Shown here: positions 15,970 through 22,802 of the stretch, piece after piece
Position numbering within the stretch: position 1 is the first letter of the stretch
Layout: the number at the start of each line of letters is the position of its first letter
From: an uncultured Oscillospiraceae bacterium
GTDB lineage: Bacteria; Bacillota; Clostridia; Oscillospirales; Ruminococcaceae
Direction: 5' to 3'
Assembly: GCA_934481445.1 (NCBI GenBank)
Contig: CAKSPC010000019.1
Coordinates: 1-46,140 of the forward strand
Length of the DNA stretch: 46,140 nt
The notes under the pieces: generated by a model
Database searches by the model: none
What the model was told of the DNA's origin: nothing
Seen by the model: the letters and a program-made list of their open reading frames with translations, nothing else
Translations under genes and position numbers: made by a program

Positions 15970-16402
15970 TCCAATCCTCCGAAGCAGAGCCGTCCAGTGC
16001 CGAAAGGAACCCGTCGTCGGGTGTCTGTTCCTCCTCGCCGCCGAGCTTCTTCTCCTGCAATGCGACCTGCTTCTTCTGGAGCTTCACGCGCTCCCCGGAA
16101 CTACCCTCGCCGATAAGGTCGACGATCGCGTTGTACGCCTTGGTGTCCCCGAGCGCCGCCTGCCGAACCATCGCCGCGACTATCGCCGCGCCGTATGTCG
16201 GATTAGCGCCGAAGCCCATATCCACGGTCCTGTTATATATCTCATCGTTCACGATGTCGCTTGAAAGCAGGTCGTTCATCAGAGATTTCAGTGCCTTTTT
16301 TCGGCGGCGGGTTTCGCCCGATTTCTTACCGCCGTTCTTCCGCATTTCTCGGAGTTCGCTCGGACTTCGTTCGGAGTTCGGCACTAAATTCTTTTCATTC
16401 AA
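15959..16402 (-). CDS. terS: Terminase small subunit
   Basis: The protein recognises the packaging site and has a basic segment GGKKSGETRRRKKALKSLM followed by helices and an acidic C-terminus, as in the small subunits paired with terminase_3. The frame opens with two GTG codons (16411, 16408), then TTG at 16402. I prefer TTG because AGGTGGTGAT lies 5 bases upstream, giving 147 aa; a GTG start would give 150 aa. It is the first gene after the probable late promoter. Confidence 0.85.
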   Translation of the reverse strand: MNEKNLVPNSERSPSELREMRKNGGKKSGETRRRKKALKSLMNDLLSSDIVNDEIYNRTVDMGFGANPTYGAAIVAAMVRQAALGDTKAYNAIVDLIGEGSSGERVKLQKKQVALQEKKLGGEEEQTPDDGFLSALDGSASEDWSED

Positions 16403-16427
16403 AATCACCACCTGCTTGCATAGAAAC

Positions 16428-16453
16428 AGCCCCCGAACATTTGCTCGGAGGCT
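16428..16453 (-). terminator. Hairpin in the late leader before terS
   Basis: AGCCTCCGA pairs with TCGGGGGCT (minus strand) around an 8-base loop and is followed by GTTTC. It is a weak terminator or a leader structure between the late promoter and the small terminase gene, and a possible target of antitermination. Confidence 0.45.
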
Positions 16454-16475
16454 TCTGTATTCTTTTCTAGCTTAT

Positions 16476-16508
16476 ATTATAGCACAGGTAGTTGTGACAA
16501 TTGTGACA
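16476..16508 (-). promoter_or_regulatory. Probable late promoter with paired activator sites
   Basis: The minus strand has TATAAT (16481-16476) with a TGC extended -10, but no good -35 at 17 bases. Instead two direct repeats TTGTGACA (plus-strand 16492-16499 and 16501-16508, 9-base period) cover the -35 position. This is what an activator-dependent promoter looks like. The neighbouring gene at 16511-16903 encodes an ArpU/RinA-like regulator, the natural candidate activator. Confidence 0.65.
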
Positions 16509-16510
16509 GA

Positions 16511-16903
16511 TTATAAACTGCGCATAAAGCGCGAGTATATCTGTCTTACGCTCTCCTCGGTATTGTTCCCGCCGACCTCATACGCGACGCGCCGCCAGCC
16601 GAACAGGCTCACGCAACGGTAGTACACTATCTGCCGGGTCAGGCTGTCGGGTATGCTGTAAATATAAGCCACAGCCTTATCGCGCAGCTCCTGTATCTCG
16701 TCGCGTTTTGCGGCGATAAGGCGTTCGAGGTCGGCGGTTTTCTCAGCGCGGTCTGCAACTTTGTCCGACGTGCCCGTGCCGTGCGATGTGCTCGGCTGCG
16801 GCGACTGCACCAGCGACCGCCCGCGGATACGTTCGAGTTCGCGCTCCCACATTCGCAATTCGCGATGCAGGAAGTATATCTGCTCAAGGTCTGTTCGGGT
16901 CAT
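16511..16903 (-). CDS. ArpU/RinA-like late transcription regulator
   Basis: The 130-aa protein has an N-terminal helical, Arg-rich coil and a C-terminal sigma-70 region 4-like HTH: PDSLTRQIVYYRC, a turn FGWRRVAYEVGG, then the recognition-type helix EESVRQIYSRF. This is the layout of DUF1492/ArpU-type regulators that turn on the late genes of Firmicute phages. It sits at the early/late border, 30 bases from the predicted late promoter, and overlaps the preceding gene by 20 bases. Confidence 0.78.
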   Translation of the reverse strand: MTRTDLEQIYFLHRELRMWERELERIRGRSLVQSPQPSTSHGTGTSDKVADRAEKTADLERLIAAKRDEIQELRDKAVAYIYSIPDSLTRQIVYYRCVSLFGWRRVAYEVGGNNTEESVRQIYSRFMRSL

Positions 16904-17087
16904 TATCGGTATCAGCCCTCCTGTTCCACGATTTCGCGGCTTCTTCCGGCGTATCAGACCAGCCGTTCATGGCATTGCAATTCTGTCCCTTGCATACAAC
17001 CTGATATACGTTGTAATCACAAGCACCGTACTGTATTTCAGCTTCGCCCCCACAGAACGGGCAGGGTTTTAGCTTGATTTCAGCCAT
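16884..17087 (-). CDS. Lar-like restriction alleviation / zinc-ribbon protein
   Basis: This 67-aa protein has CPFCGG (C9, C12), then KGQNC and the helix DTPEEAAKSWNRR. This is the signature of the Lar family (TIGR03655), small zinc proteins that in the Rac prophage modulate type I restriction. Restriction alleviation is known for that family, but most phage copies are untested. It is in tight early-operon context. Confidence 0.75.
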   Translation of the reverse strand: MAEIKLKPCPFCGGEAEIQYGACDYNVYQVVCKGQNCNAMNGWSDTPEEAAKSWNRRADTDNDPNRP

Positions 17088-17089
17088 CT

Positions 17090-17353
17090 TTACACCCCTC
17101 CGCCTACCTGTAAGGGCGCCTTTATTTTTGAGGATAACGGCATAAGTATGTCAAGCACCGTTTTCCTTGCATCGGGATTTCCACATTCAATGCAAAACGG
17201 AATGTCATAGATGTGTATTTTGTTGTTCCCCCGCACGTCTGCGCAAGTATGTTCAAGCAGGGCGTTTAGCGTGTTTCTCTGCTCAACAGTAAGTTCAATA
17301 CCTGCTCTCTTTTCAAATTCCGTGATTGATAAATCGCCCAAATAAATTGCCAT
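17090..17353 (-). CDS. Phage hypothetical protein
   Basis: This 87-aa protein starts after AAAGGAGTAAAAC. It has a helical N-terminal half (FEKRAGIELTVEQRNTLNALLEH), a short IYDIPFCIEC segment with two Cys, and a hydrophobic C-terminus without a convincing membrane span. It is separated from the Lar-like gene by 2 bases. I do not recognise a family. Confidence 0.55.
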   Translation of the reverse strand: MAIYLGDLSITEFEKRAGIELTVEQRNTLNALLEHTCADVRGNNKIHIYDIPFCIECGNPDARKTVLDILMPLSSKIKAPLQVGGGV

Positions 17354-17382
17354 AATCGTTTTACTCCTTTCGTTATTTCGTG

Positions 17383-18021
17383 TTAGACGTCCATCTTAGC
17401 CCCGCAGTTGGGACAATAGCGGTAAGAGCACATAAACGCGTCCCACAAGCCCTTTTCCGCCTCTTGCTCGGTTGCAACCTCGTATGCCGTCTTACAGATA
17501 CTGCACTCCGCAAAGGTGTAATCTCCGTCAATGTTCAGCCATTCGCCGTGCACCACGGGCGCGACGTCGTCAGTCAGTGCCTTAAGCGCGACAAGCTTGT
17601 CCGCCGCCTTTTTCTCTAGCTGCCGTATGCGTTCACACGTTACGCTGTACTCTTTGCCAATGTCCACATATGTACGCTTTAAGCCGTCAGCAAGCCCATG
17701 CCGCAGTACGATTATACGCTTCTCGCGGTCGGTCAGCGTGCTGGGGTAAACCCCGAACGCTGCGGTTATCAGTTCGTCGTCCTTACACTCGGCGGGCGGC
17801 GTTACATTCCTATACCCTGCCGCAATAAGCCGCTTCGCGTACTGGTAAGATATACATATCAGCGGCTTGACGTGCTTGTTGCCCTCGCCACGGTACTCGC
17901 AGCCATCGCAAGCCCTGTCTTTGCAATACTCCCACGATTCCGCAAAGATGTCCATAAGGGGCTTTTCCTCGTCGGTTATCGTGTAATTCAGCCCGTCAAG
18001 ATATTCCGTTATATCAGCCAT
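17383..18021 (-). CDS. Sigma-70 region 4-like HTH protein with C-terminal zinc ribbon
   Basis: This 212-aa protein has three parts. The N-terminal helical part has a Cys cluster (C33, C38, C41). A sigma-70 region 4-like domain spans about 96-146 (LTDREKRIIVLRHGL, then YVDIGKEYSVTCERIRQLEKKA, the region 4.2 HTH of primary sigma factors). A C-terminal zinc ribbon has C173xxC176 and CPNCGAKM (203-210). Region 2 is absent, so it cannot be a complete sigma factor. It may be a regulator binding DNA or RNA polymerase. It overlaps the upstream gene by 8 bases. Confidence 0.72.
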   Translation of the reverse strand: MADITEYLDGLNYTITDEEKPLMDIFAESWEYCKDRACDGCEYRGEGNKHVKPLICISYQYAKRLIAAGYRNVTPPAECKDDELITAAFGVYPSTLTDREKRIIVLRHGLADGLKRTYVDIGKEYSVTCERIRQLEKKAADKLVALKALTDDVAPVVHGEWLNIDGDYTFAECSICKTAYEVATEQEAEKGLWDAFMCSYRYCPNCGAKMDV

Positions 18022-18274
18022 TGCGTACCTCCTTTATCCTCGCAAAAATTCTGTCCATCGCCCCGAGCGCGCTGATAAACACCGAGCCGTCCTTGCGCCG
18101 CTGTATCCGCAGGTCGGTGATATCGCCCGTTGGCAATTTGGCTTCAAAAATCCTCTTGCAGACGTATTCTGCAACCGACTTTACGTCCGTGGTTGTGTCG
18201 GATGATATAACGCCGCATATCCTGCGTCCGCTTTCGGCGCGCTCGATGGTGTATCCGTAATGCGCGTCAGCCAT
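18014..18274 (-). CDS. Phage hypothetical protein
   Basis: ATG 18274 overlaps the end of the YopX-like gene; the in-frame extension to 18331 lies inside that gene. The 86-aa protein looks like a small alpha/beta fold with N-terminal strands (YGYTIERAESGRRICGV) and a C-terminal helix. It overlaps its downstream neighbour by 8 bases. I do not recognise a family. Confidence 0.55.
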   Translation of the reverse strand: MADAHYGYTIERAESGRRICGVISSDTTTDVKSVAEYVCKRIFEAKLPTGDITDLRIQRRKDGSVFISALGAMDRIFARIKEVRNG

Positions 18275-18728
18275 TGGCGCCTCCGACCAGCTCGGGGTTA
18301 TCATAAACATTACCTGTGACAACCATTTCACCGCGCTCTATGTAAAATCTGTTGAGGGGCAGGGGCAGGCAAAACGGCTCAACTCTGCTTAGCGGGTCGG
18401 CGGTCGCTATTACCTCCGTGTGCCATCCGACTACATTGTCAACGACTTCAAACGTTTCCGTGTCGATAACGCCAAACTCCCCAAGTACTGCCTTGCAAAG
18501 GTCCTGCGGGTTGTTATGACACATTAGGATGTCACCGTTGCAGATGGTTTTTCCGTGCATATCTGCAATCCCGGACGGTTCCCGCCCAACGCGACCGACG
18601 TCACTAACAACAGACTTTTCGATTGCTTTATATACGTCTTTTCGGATAGGGGGCATTACTCCCCACGTGCTAAAGACATACGCCAGTTTCTTTTTCAAAA
18701 TCCTCTCGGAAATATATGTATCATTCAT
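18267..18728 (-). CDS. YopX-like phage protein
   Basis: This 153-aa protein has the order DMHGKTICNGDIL, a beta domain, and near the C-terminus VVTGNVYDNPELV. These are the two conserved ends of the YopX family (PF09643), common in Firmicute temperate phages and of unknown function. An N-terminal extension (about 50 residues) precedes the family core. It overlaps both neighbours by a few bases. Confidence 0.72.
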   Translation of the reverse strand: MNDTYISERILKKKLAYVFSTWGVMPPIRKDVYKAIEKSVVSDVGRVGREPSGIADMHGKTICNGDILMCHNNPQDLCKAVLGEFGVIDTETFEVVDNVVGWHTEVIATADPLSRVEPFCLPLPLNRFYIERGEMVVTGNVYDNPELVGGANG

Positions 18729-18940
18729 TCTTCTGTATCCTCATCAATAAAATCCTCGCCGAAACACTCCCGGAACATATCAGCCGACAGCTTGTACATT
18801 TTCTGGTGCCGTTCCTTACTATCTGTGTACTTTCCGGAATTGTGCGCGAGCTGCGTTATCTTTCCTCTGCATATTTCTGCGGCGCATTCTCCGTTGTATT
18901 CGGCAAGGCAGCCGCTGCATTCTACGGTGTGATTATTCAT
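18725..18940 (-). CDS. Small Cys-rich phage protein
   Basis: This 71-aa protein carries four Cys in its first 24 residues (C8, C11, C19, C24: CSGC, GEC and EIC), likely a metal site, then a helical acidic C-terminus. It overlaps both neighbours by 4 bases. The family is unknown. Confidence 0.6.
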   Translation of the reverse strand: MNNHTVECSGCLAEYNGECAAEICRGKITQLAHNSGKYTDSKERHQKMYKLSADMFRECFGEDFIDEDTEE

Positions 18941-19410
18941 TCCTCACACTCCTTAATCTCTATTTTAAGCCGTCTACCGAGCCACTTTAAACCCTCTGCC
19001 GACAGCTTGTAATAGGTTGCTTTTTCGCTCTGCGATTTGGCGATTACCCAGTACGGCAGCTTGTTTAGCAGCCTGTTTCCAGGAATACCATCGGCGAAAT
19101 AGTTACGATACGGTCTGTAAAATGCCTTGCCATGCCTGTGATATGGCTTTTGATAATCAAGCCCCACCATGTGTTTGCAGAGGTCGATTACTTCCGTAAG
19201 CTCCTCTGGGGTAAAGTCCATTTTGTTTCCCATATCCGTTCCCATTTCACCGAGTGCGGTGTCGTACTCGTTGCTTTTCTTTTCAGCCCAGTTCCTGGGG
19301 TGCTTGCAGCCTAACATTCCGTCAGCGTGTTCTATCCCGTATTTGCCCTCGCTTTCCAGGCACACATCGTCCTCGGCAATAGGGCATAACGGGCAACAGT
19401 CACATCTCAT
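18937..19410 (-). CDS. Phage protein with N-terminal Cys cluster
   Basis: I start at ATG 19410, which overlaps the upstream TGA (ATGA); the extension to 19482 lies in another gene. The 157-aa protein begins with a dense Cys cluster (CDCCPLCP and two later Cys ending GCKHPRNW), probably zinc-binding. A helical region and a C-terminal winged-helix-like part (KLPYWVIAKSQSEKATYYKLSAEG) follow. The function is unknown. Confidence 0.55.
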   Translation of the reverse strand: MRCDCCPLCPIAEDDVCLESEGKYGIEHADGMLGCKHPRNWAEKKSNEYDTALGEMGTDMGNKMDFTPEELTEVIDLCKHMVGLDYQKPYHRHGKAFYRPYRNYFADGIPGNRLLNKLPYWVIAKSQSEKATYYKLSAEGLKWLGRRLKIEIKECEE

Positions 19411-19592
19411 TCCTTGCACTCCTTTCCGAGCCATTCTGTAAGCAGTTTCTTGTCGCTGCCGCATATCACAGCAATCGAACAATCATCTTCGTCTGTAATC
19501 TCCATCAGTATGTCTGCAATGATATCCGCTACCTCTTTGTCTTCGTATTCAGAATAACCGAGTGCAAATGCAAGCTGCTCACGATTAGTCAT
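19407..19592 (-). CDS. Small acidic phage protein
   Basis: This 61-aa protein has an N-terminal helix (REQLAFALGYSEYED) and a strongly acidic middle, ending in a short helix. It starts at ATG 19592 after GAGCGGGA and overlaps the next gene by 4 bases. Short proteins with this type of N-terminus are common in phage early operons. The function is unknown. Confidence 0.55.
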   Translation of the reverse strand: MTNREQLAFALGYSEYEDKEVADIIADILMEITDEDDCSIAVICGSDKKLLTEWLGKECKE

Positions 19593-19598
19593 TCCCGC

Positions 19599-19760
19599 TC
19601 ACCTCTTTTTCTTTCCATTGTGCTTCTGATTTCTAGCGCAGCTCTTCTTGACCGCAAACCGCTTGAAATCACTTTCAGAGCGTGCGTGTTCCTCGCTGCG
19701 CTCAATTCGGCTCATGGTTTTAGCGGTTTCGGTGTATGCGCCTATAAAATCATTAATCAC
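19599..19760 (-). CDS. Small basic phage protein (53 aa, GTG start)
   Basis: An open frame starts with GTG 19760, overlapping the upstream stop as GTGA (the 80-aa gene ends at 19757) with a GGAGGTGAG ribosome site, and ends at 19599, just before the next gene's start. The product has a helical middle rich in Ser/Glu/Arg (RIERSEEHARSESDF) and a Lys-rich end. It fills an otherwise empty 164-base gap. An internal ATG at codon 16 is an alternative start. Confidence 0.55.
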   Translation of the reverse strand: MINDFIGAYTETAKTMSRIERSEEHARSESDFKRFAVKKSCARNQKHNGKKKR

Positions 19761-19999
19761 TTTCGCTCACCTCCAACTTCCACGCCTCGCTCTCTCAAAG
19801 CCTGCGTCCAATACTCTTTTATCTCCTCAGAGCAGTGCGCCATAGCGTCAGCCCATGTCGGCCAGCGCCCGTGCTGCGCATAAAATTTGTATTGGTATGC
19901 AAGGCTGTCACGGTTGTGCGGCTGTATTGGGTCGTGTCTTACTGCGCATTCGGGGCAAGTTCCCTCCGGCGTTTTGCCGAGTATCGTCATTTTAATCAT
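19757..19999 (-). CDS. Phage hypothetical protein with CPEC motif
   Basis: This 80-aa protein has CPECAVRHDPIQPHNRDS, then YQYKFYAQHGRWPTWADAMAHC and a C-terminal helix. This combination of a CPxC pair and a RWPTWADAMAHC-type segment recurs in gut Firmicute phages without known function. It overlaps neighbours on both sides (8 and 4 bases). Confidence 0.62.
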   Translation of the reverse strand: MIKMTILGKTPEGTCPECAVRHDPIQPHNRDSLAYQYKFYAQHGRWPTWADAMAHCSEEIKEYWTQALRERGVEVGGERK

Positions 20000-20363
20000 T
20001 GCCGTCCTCCTTTGCGGGGCTGTTGAGCCACTCTACAATATGCTGTCTGCACTCGCTGCCGCCTTGCGGATAAGTAAGACAGGGTGTAGTAACAGGACAA
20101 GATATACACGCTAAGTCCAGGCTACTTATCCGGTTAGCCATCTCCTCCGCGCTCATAGCGCGCATTCGGTCGAGATTCGTGCGTGGCTTGTCCTCTTTGC
20201 CGTCCTGTTCGTCAGCGCAAGCCGCGATCGCCGCGAGCGTATCCTCCACGCCGCGCGCATAAGCACCGGCACGGGCATTTGCGTTTTCAAGTTCATTTTT
20301 CCTGTGTCTGTCATTCTCCTCAATCAGGCGTTCCCTGATTTTTCCGAGCTGAATGTTTGTCAT
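19992..20363 (-). CDS. Phage protein, coiled coil plus C-terminal Cys domain
   Basis: ATG 20363 follows GGGGAGGTAGAATA and lies 4 bases after the dUTPase stop; the longer frame to 20435 is inside that gene. The 123-aa protein has a long N-terminal coiled coil (IRERLIEENDRHRKNELENAN) and a C-terminal part with CISCPVTTPC and a later Cys, followed by IVEWLNSP. The C-terminal Cys/WL motif is common in short phage proteins. The function is unknown. Confidence 0.6.
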   Translation of the reverse strand: MTNIQLGKIRERLIEENDRHRKNELENANARAGAYARGVEDTLAAIAACADEQDGKEDKPRTNLDRMRAMSAEEMANRISSLDLACISCPVTTPCLTYPQGGSECRQHIVEWLNSPAKEDGND

Positions 20364-20367
20364 TATT

Positions 20368-20787
20368 CTACCTCCCCGTGCTGCCAAATCCGCTGTTTCC
20401 GCGCTCCGTAGCCGCAAGCTCGTCCATGTGCACAAACTCCGCAGCCAAAAACGGCATGATCACAAGCTGCGTTATCTTGTCGCCGCGATCAAATATCACG
20501 GTGCGGTTGCCGTGGTTGTACAGCTTAACGAGGATAGTTCCCGTATACCCGTGGTCGATCACGCCCTCGCTGAGTATGTTCTGCTTGACGTTAAGCCCGC
20601 TCTTGCTCTTGAGCATACCGACATATCCCTCGGGTATCTCAACGTGCACTCCCGTGTCGATTATGACCGCGCTGTGCGGCATTACAGCGACAGGCATCGG
20701 CGTCCTGATATCCGCACCCGCGTCAGCTCAGAAGTGCGCGTATTCGGGCGCGTAGGCGCCCTCGTCAAGCATTATTTTTATCTTCAT
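20368..20787 (-). pseudogene. dut: dUTP pyrophosphatase interrupted by an in-frame TGA
   Basis: Read from ATG 20787, the frame gives a normal dUTPase N-terminus (KIKIMLDEGAYAPEYAH), then codon 20 is TGA (20730-20728). The same frame then continues with ADAGADIRTP, which is motif 1. The later motifs follow: KSKSGLN (motif 2), GVIDHGYTGTI (motif 3) and a C-terminal GNSGFGSTGR (motif 5). A downstream start at ATG 20697 would lose motif 1 with its catalytic Asp region. Either the gene is inactive, or the stop is read through, or the base is a sequence error. The enzyme normally hydrolyses dUTP to dUMP. Confidence 0.85.
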
Positions 20788-21214
20788 GTTTGATATCCTT
20801 TCCCATGATCTTATCCAGTGCCTTGAGCACATCAACATCGTTAATGATAAGCTCACTCACATTGAGCAGCTCACGGCAGTCGATACCGTCCTGCTCAAGC
20901 TCTCTCATGCCCTTGATAAATGTCGTTGACATATTGGTAAGCTTATCGCCCTTGTACTGCAGATCCGTAATGCCGGCGCTGTCGTCAAATTCCTTGTACC
21001 GCTCTTTCAGCGCCGTGAAAAATGTCGGTATACGCTTTTTGCCAAACCCCATATCATGCAGCGTGAGCGCCAAACACAGCTCCCATGATTTCAGCGACAC
21101 ATCCGCTGCCGCCTTGAGCTGCGGGCGTATCTCCTTGAGCAGTTCAGCGCGTGCAGCTTCAAGCACTGCCGTCAGCACCTTTGTGTCAATTTTGCCTTTT
21201 GAGTTGCATTTCAT
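20765..21214 (-). CDS. Phage early protein of unknown function
   Basis: I start at ATG 21214, 4 bases after the upstream stop, giving 149 aa; the extension to 21253 lies in the upstream gene. The protein is largely helical, with KSWELCLALTLHDMGFGKKRIPTFFTALKERY in two runs and an acidic, Lys-rich C-terminus. Proteins with this LALTLHDxxGFGKKR-type phrase are common in Firmicute phages next to replication genes. It overlaps the broken dUTPase start by 23 bases. Confidence 0.6.
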   Translation of the reverse strand: MKCNSKGKIDTKVLTAVLEAARAELLKEIRPQLKAAADVSLKSWELCLALTLHDMGFGKKRIPTFFTALKERYKEFDDSAGITDLQYKGDKLTNMSTTFIKGMRELEQDGIDCRELLNVSELIINDVDVLKALDKIMGKDIKHEDKNNA

Positions 21215-21218
21215 GATC

Positions 21219-22031
21219 TTAGCTTTCCGCCTTTCTTTTCCTGTACTTTTCAATATTCCGCCTCATTGCCTCTTCCACATCAAAAGAGCTCTCAAACCCC
21301 GCAGGCTTGGTAACGCCGTCCTGTGCCATCCACTTAGCAATGGCCGCATACATATCCCCGCCGGTCCTGCCGCTTTTGGCCTGCCAGTTACGGTATCGCT
21401 GCTCATAGTCGGCCACTGCGGCGGAGCCGTATTTCTCGGCGAGTAATTCCCGAGGGCTTTTTGGCGGGGGAGGAGCAGGCGGCGGAGCCGCACTGCTTTC
21501 CTTTTCTTTATTTTCTTTTTCTTTACTTTCCTTTGTGGGATTATTGCATACATTAACCTGCGTTTCTGCAACATTAACCTGCGTTTCTGCAACATTAATC
21601 CGATTTTCGGGTGCAGTTATCAAGCCCTCTCTCGGATTTTCTTCAAGAAGGTTGTACTCTTCAATTTTCGGCAGGTTACGTTCTTTCGCTTTAAGGTATC
21701 GCGACTGAATACTCCGAGAGGTTATCACGTTATTTTGCATAAGCTCCGATGAAAAGAGATTACACTTAGCGCAATAAAGGATAACGTCTTTTACTGCCTT
21801 TCTGTCCCTCGCCCATCTGTTTCCGATGGACTTGATCAGCAGCCCCGCGAGCTTGTCCAGGCTTTCAAAACGGTAGTAATAACCGTTCCGGTAGACAAGA
21901 CACAGCAGGCGCATATAGATCACTTCCCCTAAGGGACCGTATTCGTTTTGTAAATCGAAGATCTTGTCGTCCTCGAAAATGTCCACATCCAAAGAAAAGT
22001 AGTCCAAACCGCGTTTCATCGGTCGAGCCAT
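21219..22031 (-). CDS. Replication initiation-type protein (DUF4373, Lin1244/1753-like)
   Basis: The 270-aa protein starts with KRGLDYFSLDVDIFEDDKI and LQNEYGPLGEVIYMRLLCLVY, the signature of DUF4373 winged-helix proteins found in phage replication modules. A linker with near-repeat VAETQVNVAETQVNV and Lys/Glu and Pro-rich stretches leads to a C-terminal domain (DYEQRYRNWQAKSG, AAIAKWMAQDGV). It probably binds the phage origin or recruits a helicase. It is next to SSB and RecT. The function is inferred from family and context. Confidence 0.75.
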   Translation of the reverse strand: MARPMKRGLDYFSLDVDIFEDDKIFDLQNEYGPLGEVIYMRLLCLVYRNGYYYRFESLDKLAGLLIKSIGNRWARDRKAVKDVILYCAKCNLFSSELMQNNVITSRSIQSRYLKAKERNLPKIEEYNLLEENPREGLITAPENRINVAETQVNVAETQVNVCNNPTKESKEKENKEKESSAAPPPAPPPPKSPRELLAEKYGSAAVADYEQRYRNWQAKSGRTGGDMYAAIAKWMAQDGVTKPAGFESSFDVEEAMRRNIEKYRKRKAES

Positions 22032-22043
22032 CTTTCCCTCCTG

Positions 22044-22451
22044 TTAAAACGGATAATCATCGGGCGGTGTTTCGCCCTGCATATCCTGTGTGCCTGCTGC
22101 GGGAGCCTGTCCGCCCCCCGTGCTGCTGTCGTGTTTCTCGCCCGTAAAGCTTACGCGCTCGGCGTTTATCTCATACCATGTCGCGGGATTACCGTTCTTG
22201 TCGGTGTACTGCCGCGTGGTAAGCTCTCCCTCGATAAGGATCATCTTGCCCTTGCCAAAGTGCTTTGCAACAAATTCTCCCTGCTGGCGCCATGCAACGG
22301 CATTGAAGAAGTCGGATTTGCGCTCCTCCGCCTTAGTCTGATAGCGCCTGTCTACCGCAACGCGGAACGAGCAGACATTCACGCCCTGCGGCGTGGTTCT
22401 GAGCTCGGGGTCGCTTGCAATACGCCCCATCATTATGACCCTGTTATACAC
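22044..22451 (-). CDS. ssb: Single-stranded DNA-binding protein
   Basis: A 135-aa SSB: an OB fold with N-terminal MYNRVIMMGRIASDPELR, the core FRVAVDRRY and FFNAVAWRQQGEFV, a Gly/Gln-rich linker and the acidic tail DDYPF that recruits partner proteins. It coats single-stranded DNA during phage replication and recombination. The start is 8 bases from the RusA gene. Confidence 0.95.
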   Translation of the reverse strand: MYNRVIMMGRIASDPELRTTPQGVNVCSFRVAVDRRYQTKAEERKSDFFNAVAWRQQGEFVAKHFGKGKMILIEGELTTRQYTDKNGNPATWYEINAERVSFTGEKHDSSTGGGQAPAAGTQDMQGETPPDDYPF

Positions 22452-22802
22452 TTAAAGCACCTCCTCAATTGTTATCTCTGTGTACCCACCGTTATCATAA
22501 ACCGCCCGTAACTGCAAATCTATGCAAAAAAAGCTGTCGTCGGCGATTATGCCCGCGCGGACAAGCCCGTCGAGTATCATCTTGCCGCTGTAATTATCGG
22601 GGTCGCGCCGCCTGCCGTCGGCAAAATGATAGGTCAGTCGGACAACGGCGCGCCGTATCGGCTCGGGCGGCTTCGGGGAGCAGGCAAGCGCTGTCATGCG
22701 CGCCCACTCCTTTTTTGTCCGCTGATACTCCCACCGATTTTCGCGGCCGATAAATTTGTTGTTGCTCGGCGGTATCGCCGGGAGCTTGTAACGATATGTC
22801 AT
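22452..22802 (-). CDS. RusA-family Holliday junction resolvase
   Basis: This 116-aa protein has IPPSNNKF near the start and the RusA catalytic region RRRDPDNYSGKMILDGLVRAGIIADD, whose Asp residues bind metal, split across about residues 67-92. The family cleaves Holliday junctions. Length is typical. It overlaps RecT by 4 bases in a recombination operon (YqaJ, RecT, RusA, SSB). Confidence 0.88.
   Translation of the reverse strand: MTYRYKLPAIPPSNNKFIGRENRWEYQRTKKEWARMTALACSPKPPEPIRRAVVRLTYHFADGRRRDPDNYSGKMILDGLVRAGIIADDSFFCIDLQLRAVYDNGGYTEITIEEVL

Noticed and set aside
20728..20730. TGA recoding (phage using TGA as Trp)
   Set aside because: Many genes of the same prophage end in TGA at sensible positions with ATGA or GTGA overlaps, so the code is standard here.
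21542..21600. Tandem repeat encoding VNVAETQ units
   Set aside because: It is a two-copy 18-base repeat in a disordered linker of the DUF4373 protein; too small to be an iteron or a CRISPR repeat.
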